A DNA stretch of 64,000 bases, from the NCBI GenBank assembly GCA_964464965.1, contig CAYXHM010000010.1, forward strand, positions 1 through 64,000, read 5' to 3'. Positions 9,330-19,069 of this stretch are shown here, piece after piece. Each line of letters opens with the position of its first letter. Positions within the stretch are counted from its first letter, which is position 1. The notes under the pieces were generated by a model, which was not told the origin of the DNA, made no database searches, and was given only the letters and a program-made list of their open reading frames with translations. The stretch is from UBA5543 sp964464965 (GTDB lineage: Bacteria > Bacteroidota > Bacteroidia > Chitinophagales > Chitinophagaceae). A program made the translations under genes and the position numbers.

Positions 9330-10418
9330 ATGAGCTATAAGAAAAAGCTAATCTGGTTGTGTGTGATAGTGGTTTTGCTTACTGTCATACAAACTATATT
9401 GCCCTATAAGCCTGCATGGACAATCATATATGCCGATTATATTTTTGTTCCTTACCAGTCGTTGCGCAACCTCATTTTTGGCTGGTCAAGGCTGAGCTTT
9501 GGCGATTTGTTATACCTGTTTCTTGCCTTTTTCCTGCTGAAAGTAGTGGTAAAGTGGATATACTACCTGGTAAGGATAAGGAATAAAGGTGATTTGTTGC
9601 TACATTCTATCTTCAATACTGCTATCATTTTCTCTTTCATATATCTATTGTTTTTACTGGGGTGGGGTGGTAATTATTATAAACCATCGCTTACAACCTA
9701 TTGGCATATGGATAAGGGGCAATGGCAGAAAGACAGTACAGAGATTATTTATGACAAGTTCCTGGTAGATAAGCTCAACCTTTATGCTCCCGGTTTTAAG
9801 CCATTGCGTTTCAAGGAAGTGCGTGGTAATGCTATGGATTATTACAAGCAGCATACGGATTGCAAAGCCAGGTTGCATGGCCTGAATATTAAACCATCTA
9901 TTTACGGATTCCTGATGCAGCACCTGGGCATACAGGGTTATTACAATCCGCTTACAGGTGAGGCGCAGGTAAACAGGTTTCTGCCGGAGTTTATGTTGCC
10001 ATTTGTGGTGGTGCACGAGATGGCCCACCAAGCGGGTATTGCTGCAGAAGATGATGCTAACCTGATGGCCTATACAATCAGTATAAAATCAGGCGACCCA
10101 ACGTTCCGGTATTCTGCCTACCTGAATATGTGGCTGTACAATCATAACCGCATCAGGCGACGCGATTCTGTACTTGCAGATGAAATGAGAGGCTGGCTGA
10201 ACCCGTTGACCTTACAACACCTGGATACGCTGAAGCAAATAAGACTACGGTACAAGAGTGATGTAAGTTTATACAGCAGCAGCATGTATGATCTGTACCT
10301 GAAAATGCTGCAACAGGAAGAGGGCATCATGAGTTATAACCAGGCCGTAATAACAGCATGGACATGGGAGCAAGCCCCCGATAGTGTTAAAAGTAAAAAT
10401 GTCTTAATGATACCTTAG
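9330..10418 (+). CDS. DUF3810-family membrane protein with HExxH metallopeptidase motif
   Basis: Membrane protein of 362 aa with helices at about 7-25, 48-72 and 88-110, then a soluble domain. The motif HEMAHQAG at about residue 229, followed by EDDANLMAY, is the HExxH zinc-protease signature that marks DUF3810 proteins of Bacteroidota. Substrate and role are unknown. Its stop codon overlaps that of the converging mutase gene by 4 nt. Confidence 0.8.
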   Translation: MSYKKKLIWLCVIVVLLTVIQTILPYKPAWTIIYADYIFVPYQSLRNLIFGWSRLSFGDLLYLFLAFFLLKVVVKWIYYLVRIRNKGDLLLHSIFNTAIIFSFIYLLFLLGWGGNYYKPSLTTYWHMDKGQWQKDSTEIIYDKFLVDKLNLYAPGFKPLRFKEVRGNAMDYYKQHTDCKARLHGLNIKPSIYGFLMQHLGIQGYYNPLTGEAQVNRFLPEFMLPFVVVHEMAHQAGIAAEDDANLMAYTISIKSGDPTFRYSAYLNMWLYNHNRIRRRDSVLADEMRGWLNPLTLQHLDTLKQIRLRYKSDVSLYSSSMYDLYLKMLQQEEGIMSYNQAVITAWTWEQAPDSVKSKNVLMIP

Positions 10419-11968
10419 CCTCTATATTCTCCCCATACACCGCGCAGCGTATCAGCTATTTCGCCCAGCGTACACAGGTTTTCTACAGCATCTACAACCA
10501 GTGGCATCAGGTTCTCTGTTCCACTTGCGGCTTTTTCTATCGCATCCAGGCATTGCTTTGCTTTTGCACCGTCCCGTTTTGCACGCAGTATTTTCAGCTT
10601 TTCTGTCTGTATCTGCCTGATGGACTCATCAATCTTCAGCAGCGGGGTATCGTTATTTTCCGGCACTACAAATTTGTTCACCCCTATAATAGGCTTGGCA
10701 CCACTTTCAATATCCTTGCTGTACTGGTAAGATGAACGGGCTATCTCTTCCTGTATAAAACCTTGCTCTATAGCTTTTACTGCCCCGCCCATTACGTCTA
10801 TCTTCTCAATCAGCTTCCATGCCGCGGCTTCTACCTCGTTGGTCAGGTTTTCTACAAAATAAGAACCTGCAAGCGGGTCAACGGTTTCCGTTACACCGCT
10901 CTCGTAGCCTATAACCTGCTGCGTGCGCAATGCCAGAGATGCAGCTTCTTCTGTTGGTAAAGAAAGCGCCTCGTCATATCCGTTGGTATGCAGCGACTGT
11001 GTACCGCCCAACACTGCACTTAAAGCCTGTAGCGATACGCGTATGATATTGTTCTTTGGCTGTTGTGCTGTAAGTGTACTGCCCCCTGTTTGTGTATGGA
11101 AACGCAGCATCTGCGCTTTAGGGTCTGTAGCGCCCAGGTCTTTGGTTATTTTAGCCCACATGCGGCGTGCCGCCCTGAATTTTGCTACTTCTTCAAACAG
11201 GTTGTTGTGCGCGTTAAAGAAGAAAGACAAACGTTTTGCAAACACGTTTATATCTAACCCTTTTGCCTGTGCGGCCTGAAGGTATGCTTTGCCATTGGCC
11301 AGTGTAAAAGCCAGCTCCTGCACTGCGGTAGAGCCAGCCTCGCGTATATGGTAGCCGCTTATGGAAATGGTATTCCACTTAGGCACTTCTTTACTGCAAT
11401 ACTCAAAGATATCTGTAATGATACGCATAGATGGTGCCGGAGGGTAAATGTAAGTTCCCCGTGCAGCGTATTCTTTCAGTATATCATTCTGTATAGTACC
11501 GGATATTTTTTTGACATCTGCTCCCTGCCTTTTGGCCAATGCTATGTAGAGTGCCAACAGGATGAAGCCGGTTGAGTTAATGGTCATAGAGGTGGAAATA
11601 TCTTCCAGCTTTATGTCTTTAAACAGTATCTCCATATCCTCCAGCGAGTCTATGGCCACACCTACTTTACCCACCTCACCTTCTGCCATATCGCTATCAC
11701 TATCGTAGCCTATCTGCGTAGGCAGGTCGAAAGCTACGGACAGGCCCATAACACCCTGGCTCAGCAGGAAGTGGTAGCGTTTATTAGAATCTTCAGCCGT
11801 GCTGAAACCTGCATACTGGCGCATGGTCCACAGCTTGTCGCGGTACATAGATTTGTGCACGCCGCGGGTATACGGAAACTCGCCCGGCAGCTCATTCATA
11901 GCAGGGGCTTCTGTGTACACTTCCTTTATCTCTATGCCTGCATCTGTTTTATATTGCTTGTCGCTCAC
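10415..11968 (-). CDS. Methylmalonyl-CoA mutase family protein, large subunit without B12 domain
   Basis: Adenosylcobalamin-dependent acyl-CoA mutase, TIM-barrel substrate domain only (517 aa; full-length MutB proteins are about 700 aa). Recognisable segments are FPYTRGVHKSMYR, LWTMRQYAGFST and GLSVAFDLPTQIGYDSD. The tyrosine of RQYAG, typical of methylmalonyl-CoA mutase and replaced in 2-hydroxyisobutyryl-CoA mutase, is retained. The arginine that usually sits four residues after MYxx is lysine here. The C-terminal cobalamin-binding domain with DxHxxG is absent, so a separate small B12-binding subunit is needed, and none is found in the window. The substrate therefore remains open: methylmalonyl-, isobutyryl- or another acyl-CoA. 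Confidence 0.88.
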   Translation of the reverse strand: MSDKQYKTDAGIEIKEVYTEAPAMNELPGEFPYTRGVHKSMYRDKLWTMRQYAGFSTAEDSNKRYHFLLSQGVMGLSVAFDLPTQIGYDSDSDMAEGEVGKVGVAIDSLEDMEILFKDIKLEDISTSMTINSTGFILLALYIALAKRQGADVKKISGTIQNDILKEYAARGTYIYPPAPSMRIITDIFEYCSKEVPKWNTISISGYHIREAGSTAVQELAFTLANGKAYLQAAQAKGLDINVFAKRLSFFFNAHNNLFEEVAKFRAARRMWAKITKDLGATDPKAQMLRFHTQTGGSTLTAQQPKNNIIRVSLQALSAVLGGTQSLHTNGYDEALSLPTEEAASLALRTQQVIGYESGVTETVDPLAGSYFVENLTNEVEAAAWKLIEKIDVMGGAVKAIEQGFIQEEIARSSYQYSKDIESGAKPIIGVNKFVVPENNDTPLLKIDESIRQIQTEKLKILRAKRDGAKAKQCLDAIEKAASGTENLMPLVVDAVENLCTLGEIADTLRGVWGEYRG

Positions 11969-11997
11969 GTTCTTGTTTTTTTGTAATGGTGTATAGA

Positions 11998-12552
11998 TTA
12001 AGCCTGTGGTCCGTGCGTCAATATTCTTCTCGACTCGTCTGTAATTATTTGCAGCGCAACTTCTGTTGGCTGCTCGCCTTCTACTGTCAGCACATAATCC
12101 ATCAGTACTGCGTGTAGCTCTTTAGCAGGCGCTTCTGGGTTCAGCCTGCGGGCCATGGTGTTTACAATGTTGATTTCCTGCTCCTTTACACCGCGAACAG
12201 TCTCCCACACCCCGCGCGATACATATATCTGCTGTGCCAGGTTGTGTTCAAATTCACCCTTTATGGTCTGTATCAATACCGCTTCATATACGGCTACGTT
12301 CATATCTTTCTGGTAAACACGATTCAGCAGGTTGCGGGGGCTTATACGCTCCATATACAGTGCCAGCCTTTCGTATGCCTGTAGTCGCAGGGGTATGGTT
12401 ATGTTCTGTGTTTCATGAAATAACGCCAGTTGCCTGCGGGTGGTTTGCTCTGTCAGGAACTTACTCACTATCATATAGGTTATCATCAGCACAATAAGTG
12501 ATGGTACCGTGTACTTCAATATTTCCAGGAATACATTTAAAAAATCGTTCAT
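11998..12552 (-). CDS. Single-pass membrane protein, DUF7935-like
   Basis: Protein of 184 aa with one N-terminal membrane helix (about 13-33, KYTVPSLIVLMITYMIVSKFL) and a helical cytoplasmic domain rich in arginine and glutamate (LQAYERLALYMERISPRNLL). It resembles a conserved Bacteroidota family of unknown function that I recall as DUF7935; this is from memory. The mutase gene follows after 29 nt on the same strand, so the two are probably co-transcribed, but no functional link is visible. Confidence 0.7.
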   Translation of the reverse strand: MNDFLNVFLEILKYTVPSLIVLMITYMIVSKFLTEQTTRRQLALFHETQNITIPLRLQAYERLALYMERISPRNLLNRVYQKDMNVAVYEAVLIQTIKGEFEHNLAQQIYVSRGVWETVRGVKEQEINIVNTMARRLNPEAPAKELHAVLMDYVLTVEGEQPTEVALQIITDESRRILTHGPQA

Positions 12553-12721
12553 TTTTTTCTGTTCTTTAGCAGGCTTGCAAATTAAAGAGTTTAAGCGTCT
12601 TATTCAGTATTTTCAATAAGGTAATTGCCTGACATGTGAAATATGGATATTTGTGTGGGGCTAAAAAAACAAATGACAAGTTTAAGATGTTTCTGTTAAC
12701 GATAGTTTATAGGTTTGTTTT

Positions 12722-13666
12722 ATGATTGCCACCAGGCATTTATACCTGAATATATTCATGCTGTTCACATTTGTACAAGCAGCCCACGCACAAATTGATG
12801 CCGTGGAACCTGATAGTATCCTGGATAAATATTATATAAACCTGCCTGTGGATGTAGGGCGCAAAAGTTACTTGCCTGACGATACTGTAATTGCTGTTTA
12901 TAATACTCCACCCAATGCGTGGAGCAATATATATGATCTTGTATTTCGTCATTATCCTAAAACGCAATTTAGGCCTGTATATGTAATACGTGCTATTGTA
13001 CACGACGTAAGTACTCTTGATAATACAGATTCGTATATGGTAAAAGGCTTGAAATTGAAAATATTTAGCATTGAACGCCATTACAAAGACGGTGTTGAGC
13101 ATCTTGATGAATATATAACTCCGTATCGCTCATGCCGATTAAAAATGGGACAAGAAAAATGGGTAGATATATATGACTGGCAAAATATCACAGGGTTATA
13201 TAAGATAAGAAAAGCTACTGATAATTATAAGATAGGAGATACTGTTCATCGAATCTACCATGCAGACAGATCATTATTGGGGGAAATGTTTAGTCCTGGA
13301 CGCTACAAAACCTACGAACTAAAAGCGATTGTGATGGCCATGGATACGACTGCTGCCCAAACACTGCTGCTCCATTTTACTACAATAAAATTAAAATATT
13401 ACCGTGGTAGTTTTATTAATCCAAACAAAAGTAAGGATGTAATTGAATATGCTGAAAAGATGGAGTATAATTATCACGATGTAGAAATAGGCTACATGGT
13501 ATGGACCAAGGCATATTTATGGTTCGGCAAGGGGCAAAATGCGGTAGCGACAGATAGTAGAACAATACCGTCAAGCATTTCTTTGTATGTAGGATGTGGA
13601 TTTAGAGTTTTGAATTATGATTGCGATGGTAATCAATTCTCTCTGGATTATTCGCAACGCAATTAA
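12722..13666 (+). CDS. Hypothetical exported protein
   Basis: Protein of 314 aa with a signal peptide at 1-24 (MIATRHLYLNIFMLFTFVQAAHA). I recognise no domain. The mature part is mixed alpha/beta, tyrosine-rich, with no repeats or catalytic signature. The next gene, a methyltransferase, starts 5 nt after its stop, suggesting one transcript. The coding region is more AT-rich than its neighbours and shows no other sign of transfer. Confidence 0.75.
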   Translation: MIATRHLYLNIFMLFTFVQAAHAQIDAVEPDSILDKYYINLPVDVGRKSYLPDDTVIAVYNTPPNAWSNIYDLVFRHYPKTQFRPVYVIRAIVHDVSTLDNTDSYMVKGLKLKIFSIERHYKDGVEHLDEYITPYRSCRLKMGQEKWVDIYDWQNITGLYKIRKATDNYKIGDTVHRIYHADRSLLGEMFSPGRYKTYELKAIVMAMDTTAAQTLLLHFTTIKLKYYRGSFINPNKSKDVIEYAEKMEYNYHDVEIGYMVWTKAYLWFGKGQNAVATDSRTIPSSISLYVGCGFRVLNYDCDGNQFSLDYSQRN

Positions 13667-13671
13667 GAGAA

Positions 13672-14493
13672 ATGTTAACTTCGTATGCTATGAACCAGGA
13701 ACAGGAATACTTTGAGGCCAACAGGGCATTGTGGAATGAAAAGACAAAACATCATACAGCATCAGACTTTTATGATGTGCAGGGATTCATTGCAGGCAAT
13801 ACATCCCTGAAGGAGCCGGAACTGGAATTGCTGGGCGATGTGACCGGTAAGTCTATCCTGCACCTGCAATGCCATTTCGGGCAGGACACACTCTCACTGG
13901 CAAGGATGGGGGCAGTAGTAACCGGAACGGATATAGCGGAAGATGCTATTGCTGCTGCCATAGACTTGTCAGAGGAAATAAAACAGACAGCAACTTTCAT
14001 AAGGGCGGATACATATAGTGTACCCGAGAAAGTGAAAGAGCAGTTTGATATTGTATTTTCCACCTATGGTGTTATAGGCTGGCTGCCCGATATGCAACGC
14101 TGGGCGCAGGTGGTGGCACATATGCTGAAACCAGGGGGCAAGCTGGTTTTTGTAGAGTTTCATCCAATGGTATGGATGTTTGATAATGATTTTACCCATG
14201 TGCAATACTCCTATTTTAATATTGAGCCTATTATAGAAACATTGCAGGGCACTTATGCAGACCGCGATGCAGATATAGCCATGAAGGAAATAGGCTGGAA
14301 CCATACTATGAGCGACGTAATACAGGCTTTGACGGATGCCGGCCTGGCATTGGACGTATTTAAAGAATATGACTATTCAGTTTACGATTGCTTTGCAAAT
14401 ACGGTAAAGATAGCCGATGGTAAGTGGCAGATAAAAGGTATGGAAAGGAAGTTGCCTATGATGTATGCTATAAGGGCTACGAAGCCTGAATAA
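13672..14493 (+). CDS. Class I SAM-dependent methyltransferase
   Basis: Methyltransferase of 273 aa. The SAM-binding motif I is KSILHLQCHFGQDTLSLARMG (about 60-80), followed by an acidic end of strand 2 (GTDIAEDAI) and a motif IV region FDIVFSTYGVIGWLPD. The HLQCHFGQDTLS variant is typical of an uncharacterised methyltransferase group. The substrate is unknown. An alternative ATG at 13690 (MNQEQEYFE) would give 267 aa and is at least as likely as the first start. Its stop codon directly abuts that of the converging folK gene. Confidence 0.85.
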   Translation: MLTSYAMNQEQEYFEANRALWNEKTKHHTASDFYDVQGFIAGNTSLKEPELELLGDVTGKSILHLQCHFGQDTLSLARMGAVVTGTDIAEDAIAAAIDLSEEIKQTATFIRADTYSVPEKVKEQFDIVFSTYGVIGWLPDMQRWAQVVAHMLKPGGKLVFVEFHPMVWMFDNDFTHVQYSYFNIEPIIETLQGTYADRDADIAMKEIGWNHTMSDVIQALTDAGLALDVFKEYDYSVYDCFANTVKIADGKWQIKGMERKLPMMYAIRATKPE

Positions 14494-14991
14494 TTATTGC
14501 GGTGTTAGTTGCCCAAACAATTTTACTTCCAGTTTGTCAGGGCACTCATCCAGTAGCTGTTGTATTGTTTTACCGATAACAGGGTGAACTTTCTTGGGAG
14601 CTATTTCGCACAGCGGTGCCAATACAAACCTGCGTTCTGCCATGCGTGGGTGTGGTATGGTCAATTCTGGTATATCTGTTACCTCATCATTGTATAATAG
14701 TATATCTATATCCAGCGTACGTTGCCCCCATTTTACCGTGCGTTGCCTGCCATGTGCCAGTTCTATACTGCGTATGCTTTCCAGCACTGCTGAAGATGAT
14801 TGTCCAGTATGCACACACAAAGCCATGTTCAGGAAATCAGGTTGCTCTTCCAGTCCCCAGGCGGCTGTCTGGTACAGGGCAGATTGTTTGGTTACCTCGC
14901 CAACGGTATTTTTTATATCAGCTACGGCATGTTGCAGCCAGGCTATGCGGTCTCCTTCATTGCTGCCCAACAGCAGGTAAACTTCATTCAT
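14494..14991 (-). CDS. folK: 2-amino-4-hydroxy-6-hydroxymethyldihydropteridine diphosphokinase
   Basis: Folate biosynthesis enzyme that transfers pyrophosphate from ATP to 6-hydroxymethyl-dihydropterin. At 165 aa it is of normal length. Signature segments are LLLGSNEGDR at the N-terminus, the HGRQRTVKWGQRTLDIDILLY block (about residues 85-105) and IPHPRMAERRFVLAPL. It is the last gene of a minus-strand group (unknown exported protein, methyltransferase, folK) with gaps of 5 and 14 nt. Confidence 0.95.
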   Translation of the reverse strand: MNEVYLLLGSNEGDRIAWLQHAVADIKNTVGEVTKQSALYQTAAWGLEEQPDFLNMALCVHTGQSSSAVLESIRSIELAHGRQRTVKWGQRTLDIDILLYNDEVTDIPELTIPHPRMAERRFVLAPLCEIAPKKVHPVIGKTIQQLLDECPDKLEVKLFGQLTPQ

Positions 14992-15005
14992 GCTAACAAT
15001 AAAAA

Positions 15006-15794
15006 TTATGGTTTAGTGATCCTGTAAAAAAGATAATCACCCAACTCATTTTCGTACGACTGTATGATGTCTTTAATTCTGCCGGATTGTATATCCATCT
15101 CTAACGCTATTAACCCTTTATCTACTTCGGGCTGGTCGGCATATACAGTAAAGCTTGATGCCCCGTTTCTTATTTCAGGTATGAGGTACTGTTCCGGCTT
15201 GTATTTATTTGAATATAGAAAATGGTCTGTCAATCCCTCGTGTACAAAATATTTTTCTGTCATCACATTTGTAAATCCTGCTTCTTCAAACAAAGCCGTC
15301 ATTTCAGGAATACTTAATACCACCTCTGAAGACCGCTGCATGGTATTAGGAAAGTAATGAAACAACCAATAGTTCTGTAGTTGTTGGGGAGTAAAGCTTA
15401 GCAATACAAAATTACTACCGGCCTTTAGTATCCTATGTAATTCCTTAAAGCCCTGTGCAAGGTCATCCCAATGGTGTACGGTAAATGTACCCATGCCTCC
15501 GTCAAAAGAATTGTCAGGCAAAGGAATGTGTTCCGCTTTGGCCTGCACCATTTCAGTGCCGGGGTTATTAAGCCTTGCATTTTCTATCATTACCGCCGAT
15601 GGCTCCACGCCGGTAAACACAACGCCCATATCCGTTAATGCACGCAGGTAGTTGCCAGTGCCGCAACCTATGTCGATATACTTGCCGCCTTTAACAGGTG
15701 CAAGCAGTGCATGTAGCCTGCCGGCTATGTAAGCATCCGCAGTGCGGGTGTCGTTATAGTTCGTTCCTATCTTATCATATATCGGTGTTGTCAT
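15006..15794 (-). CDS. Class I SAM-dependent methyltransferase (Methyltransf_11 type)
   Basis: Methyltransferase of 262 aa with motif I KYIDIGCGTGNYLRAL (about 37-52), an acidic strand-2 end (FTGVEPSAVMI) and a post-motif segment SFDGGMGTFTVHHWDDL typical of the UbiE/Methyltransf_11 group. The substrate cannot be told from sequence. It sits between an unknown exported protein and folK, closely spaced on the same strand. Confidence 0.87.
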   Translation of the reverse strand: MTTPIYDKIGTNYNDTRTADAYIAGRLHALLAPVKGGKYIDIGCGTGNYLRALTDMGVVFTGVEPSAVMIENARLNNPGTEMVQAKAEHIPLPDNSFDGGMGTFTVHHWDDLAQGFKELHRILKAGSNFVLLSFTPQQLQNYWLFHYFPNTMQRSSEVVLSIPEMTALFEEAGFTNVMTEKYFVHEGLTDHFLYSNKYKPEQYLIPEIRNGASSFTVYADQPEVDKGLIALEMDIQSGRIKDIIQSYENELGDYLFYRITKP

Positions 15795-15799
15795 TTCTA

Positions 15800-16381
15800 T
15801 TACGATTCATCCATTAATTCTTCTGTAGCCATTTTTGCATCCCTGAATATTTTATAAATCCTTGTGTCTGTCTTTTCAAACAGGTCAAGCAGGGTAGGGT
15901 AGTTTTCGTTCTCAACATCTCCCGCCCCTGAGCGCAGGAATTGTGCCAGGTCGTTTTGTTGCGCCTTTGTAAGTTCGCGCACCATGTTTACAAAAAGCAT
16001 AGGTTTTTTATTCGTCAGGTAGTAGATGGTTTTTTGCAGTTCATTTACCGGCCCTGAACTCCATGCAGCTAAATCTACCCCAATATAAATGCTCTTCTGC
16101 AACACGGAATCTGTAAAGTCATACCCCAGTTTCCTGAATGTTTTTACATAATCCTCTCCCGTGGCTGCCAGTTCGTCCTTGGTATGATGATTAAATACAT
16201 CAATAAAGTCCTTCTTATTGGCAGGGAAAGCCTGTATGAATTGAATCTTTATAACAGGCGCATGCGGCTGCTTTATCATCGATTCATAATAATACCTCAG
16301 CTTTTTAGCCTGCGGAGATATTTCCCTGCCAATAGCAGCTACGTGTAGCATCATCAAAATAACAGTAAGTAACCTTTTCAT
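15800..16381 (-). CDS. Hypothetical exported protein
   Basis: Protein of 193 aa with a short signal peptide (MKRLLTVILMMLHVAAIG). The mature part is helical (QAKKLRYYYESMIKQ; LTKAQQNDLAQFL) without recognised domains or cysteines. It is the first gene of the group ending in folK, and the methyltransferase starts 5 nt later. Function unknown. Confidence 0.7.
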   Translation of the reverse strand: MKRLLTVILMMLHVAAIGREISPQAKKLRYYYESMIKQPHAPVIKIQFIQAFPANKKDFIDVFNHHTKDELAATGEDYVKTFRKLGYDFTDSVLQKSIYIGVDLAAWSSGPVNELQKTIYYLTNKKPMLFVNMVRELTKAQQNDLAQFLRSGAGDVENENYPTLLDLFEKTDTRIYKIFRDAKMATEELMDES

Positions 16382-16501
16382 AACTTAACAAACATGGTTT
16401 ATTTCCCCTGATTCCGTAAAGTTATAATACAGATGATAAAATAACTATAATATTCACCCCCGGTCAGCATTGTATTAATGCCATCTTAGCATAATGCCAC
16501 C

Positions 16502-16509
16502 TATATTTG
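16502..16509 (+). promoter_or_regulatory. Bacteroidota -7 element for sppA
   Basis: TATATTTG matches TAnnTTTG exactly. It covers the upstream in-frame ATG at 16507, which therefore cannot be transcribed from this promoter. The element ends 27 nt before the ATG at 16537. Confidence 0.65.
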
Positions 16510-16536
16510 CAAAATATAATAATACCCATAAAAGAT

Positions 16537-18318
16537 ATGAAGCAGTTCTTTAAGATGTTTTTCGCCTCTTTACTGGCCATGATAGTGGCCGGTGTTATAG
16601 TAGTGGCTGTTTTTGTAGGTTTGATAATAGGGGCTGTCAACAGTGCCATTAACTCAAAGCCTGCTGTTCATGTAGCGTCAAGCAGTGTATTGCTGCTGGA
16701 TATGAATACCCGTTTCAGCGAACAGCCCCGGCAAAATTCCTTTGCCCGCCTGAGTGGCGGCAGTGGCTACAATGCAGGTCTGTATGATGTGGTAAGGGCG
16801 CTGGAACAGGCAAAAACAGATGATAAAATAGAAGGCCTTGTATTGAAGCTAGGCCCTACAGCCAACGGCTGGGCCACCTTGCAGCAGTTGAGAGCGGCAG
16901 TAAAAGACTTTAAAACCAGTGGTAAATTCGTGTATGCCTATGGCGAAAATATTACACAGGGGGCATATTATGTGGCTACTGTAGCCGATAGTATATTCCT
17001 TAACCCTGTAGGCGACATGGAGCTGAAAGGTTTTGCTACGGTATTGATGTTCTTTAAAGGAACGCTGGATAAACTGGAGCTGGAACCTGAAATATACTAT
17101 GCGGGTAAGTTCAAAAGCGCTACAGAGCCGTTCAGGGCTACACAAATGAGTGAAGAAAACCGTAGACAGATACGCGAATTCCAGGATGATTTCTGGGCTG
17201 AATTTGCAGGTGCTGTAGCCGAAAGGCTGAAAACGGATACCGCGGCTGTAACCCAACTGGCTGTAAATGGTACTATAGAATTCCCTAAAGATGCGCTGGC
17301 TAACAAGCTGGTGGATGGCCTGTGGTATTCAGACCAGGTAAACGACTTGCTGAAAACCAAGACAGGTACCGATGAAGATAAAGATGTGAAACTGGTTTCT
17401 GTAAGTAAATATGCTGAGAACTTAAAAGATGGCGCCCGTAAAGATGAACGTATTGCGGTTTTATATGCAGAGGGTTCTATCGTAGATGGTGAAGGTGATG
17501 ATATGGGCCAGATAGCCAGTGCGGATATGGTTAAGACTATTCGTGAAATAAGGAAGAATGATAAAATAAAGGCAGTAGTGCTGCGTGTTAATTCACCGGG
17601 TGGTAGTGCGCTTGCATCTGAAGTTATATTGAGGGAGTTGCAGTTGCTGAAAAAAGATAAGAAGCTCATTGTATCAATGGGAGATGTTGCGGCTTCGGGT
17701 GGATATTATATCTCCTGCTATGCGGATAGTATTTTCGTGATGCCGAATACCGTTACCGGTAGTATAGGTGTGTTTGCTATGCTGTTCAATACAGAAAAGC
17801 TCATGAAGAATAAATTAGGTATTACCTTCGACCATGTTAAGAATGCACCCTACGCCGATTTTCCTAACGGTTACCGTCCACTTACAATTGAGGAGGCGGG
17901 CAAGATGCAACGCTCTATAGATAACATCTACAATATATTTAAAGGCCATGTAGCCGCAGGCCGCAAGCTGGATATAAATTATGTTGACTCTGTAGCACAA
18001 GGCAGGGTATGGAGTGGTAGCGACGCCGTAGCTAATAAACTGGCAGACGGTTTTGGTGACCTGAATCGTGCTATTGCCAGCGCAGCCAGTATGGCAAAAC
18101 TGAAAGACTATTCTATTGTTACCTATCCGGAAGTGGTAGATGAGTTTGATATGTTGCTGAAACGTATGGGGGGCGACGAAGGTATGTCTGCTGCTGTAAA
18201 AGCTAATATTGCAAAAGAAATGAGCGAAGAGTATCCTTTTATAAAGCAACTGAAAATGCTGAAGAGTATAAGCGGCCAGAAAATGATGCTGATGCCTTTC
18301 AGTATCAGCATGCAATAG
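16537..18318 (+). CDS. sppA: Signal peptide peptidase SppA, 67-kDa type
   Basis: Inner-membrane serine protease that degrades cleaved signal peptides. It is 593 aa from the start chosen here; an ATG at 16507 falls inside the promoter core. One N-terminal membrane helix lies at about 8-35. Two tandem S49 repeats follow. The Ser-Lys dyad is split between them as in the family: a lysine in YYAGKFKSATEPF (about residues 191-193) and the serine of GDVAASGGYY (about 386). NSPGGSALASEV and TVTGSIGVFAML are further family segments. Confidence 0.94.
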   Translation: MKQFFKMFFASLLAMIVAGVIVVAVFVGLIIGAVNSAINSKPAVHVASSSVLLLDMNTRFSEQPRQNSFARLSGGSGYNAGLYDVVRALEQAKTDDKIEGLVLKLGPTANGWATLQQLRAAVKDFKTSGKFVYAYGENITQGAYYVATVADSIFLNPVGDMELKGFATVLMFFKGTLDKLELEPEIYYAGKFKSATEPFRATQMSEENRRQIREFQDDFWAEFAGAVAERLKTDTAAVTQLAVNGTIEFPKDALANKLVDGLWYSDQVNDLLKTKTGTDEDKDVKLVSVSKYAENLKDGARKDERIAVLYAEGSIVDGEGDDMGQIASADMVKTIREIRKNDKIKAVVLRVNSPGGSALASEVILRELQLLKKDKKLIVSMGDVAASGGYYISCYADSIFVMPNTVTGSIGVFAMLFNTEKLMKNKLGITFDHVKNAPYADFPNGYRPLTIEEAGKMQRSIDNIYNIFKGHVAAGRKLDINYVDSVAQGRVWSGSDAVANKLADGFGDLNRAIASAASMAKLKDYSIVTYPEVVDEFDMLLKRMGGDEGMSAAVKANIAKEMSEEYPFIKQLKMLKSISGQKMMLMPFSISMQ

Positions 18319-18340
18319 TTCATTGTAATAATTATAGTTG

Positions 18341-18374
18341 AATCCCACCGGCATAATCCGGTGGGATTTTTTTG
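18341..18374 (+). terminator. Rho-independent terminator of sppA
   Basis: AATCCCACCGG pairs perfectly with CCGGTGGGATT around a 6-nt loop, followed by a T run. Confidence 0.9.
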
Positions 18375-18447
18375 TTGCTTAAATCCGTTTTCGCGGGTTC
18401 GTCGTATATGCTTCTGAAACCAATTATTAACTATTAATTTTTATTTT

Positions 18448-19020
18448 ATGAAACGTATCATGATGCTGCCTGCTCTGGCAATCGCGCTCATCGCTTTACA
18501 ACCAACTACCGGTATAGCTAAAGGCGACGACAAAAAAGAAAAAACTGTAATGGTAGGTGGCGCAGCCATGTACCCTTCTAAAAACATTGTTGAAAATGCT
18601 GTTAACTCGAAAGACCACACTACACTGGTAGCTGCCGTGAAGGCTGCCGGGCTGGTAGAAACCCTGCAGGGTGATGGCCCGTTCACGGTTTTCGCACCTA
18701 CAAACAAGGCTTTTGACATGCTGCCAAAAGGTGCGGTAGATAACCTGCTGAAACCTGAGAATAAAGGCGCACTGACATCTGTACTGACGTACCATGTTGT
18801 ACCTGGCAACCTGGATGCTGCCGAACTGATGAAATGGGTGAAAAAAGGTAATGGTAAAACCGAACTTACAACCGTACAAGGCGAAAAACTGACAGTATTG
18901 CAGGATGGGAAGAAACTTTGGGTAATGGATACCAAGGGTGGCAAAGCTATGGTGACAATTGCTGATGTACACCAGGAAAACGGTGTAATACACGTAATAG
19001 ACCACGTATTGATGCCATAA
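18448..19020 (+). CDS. Fasciclin-domain exported protein
   Basis: Protein of 190 aa with a signal peptide (about 1-22) and a single FAS1 domain (about 50-188). The H1 motif region GDGPFTVFAPTNKAFDMLP and the C-terminal H2-like segment NGVIHVIDHVLMP are clear. FAS1 proteins mediate adhesion, but small bacterial single-domain members mostly lack a proven role. A strong terminator follows, so it is a monocistronic unit. Confidence 0.92.
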   Translation: MKRIMMLPALAIALIALQPTTGIAKGDDKKEKTVMVGGAAMYPSKNIVENAVNSKDHTTLVAAVKAAGLVETLQGDGPFTVFAPTNKAFDMLPKGAVDNLLKPENKGALTSVLTYHVVPGNLDAAELMKWVKKGNGKTELTTVQGEKLTVLQDGKKLWVMDTKGGKAMVTIADVHQENGVIHVIDHVLMP

Positions 19021-19069
19021 TACGATATTTAAGAATACTTTAGGTAAACGCAGCATATATTAAACTTGA

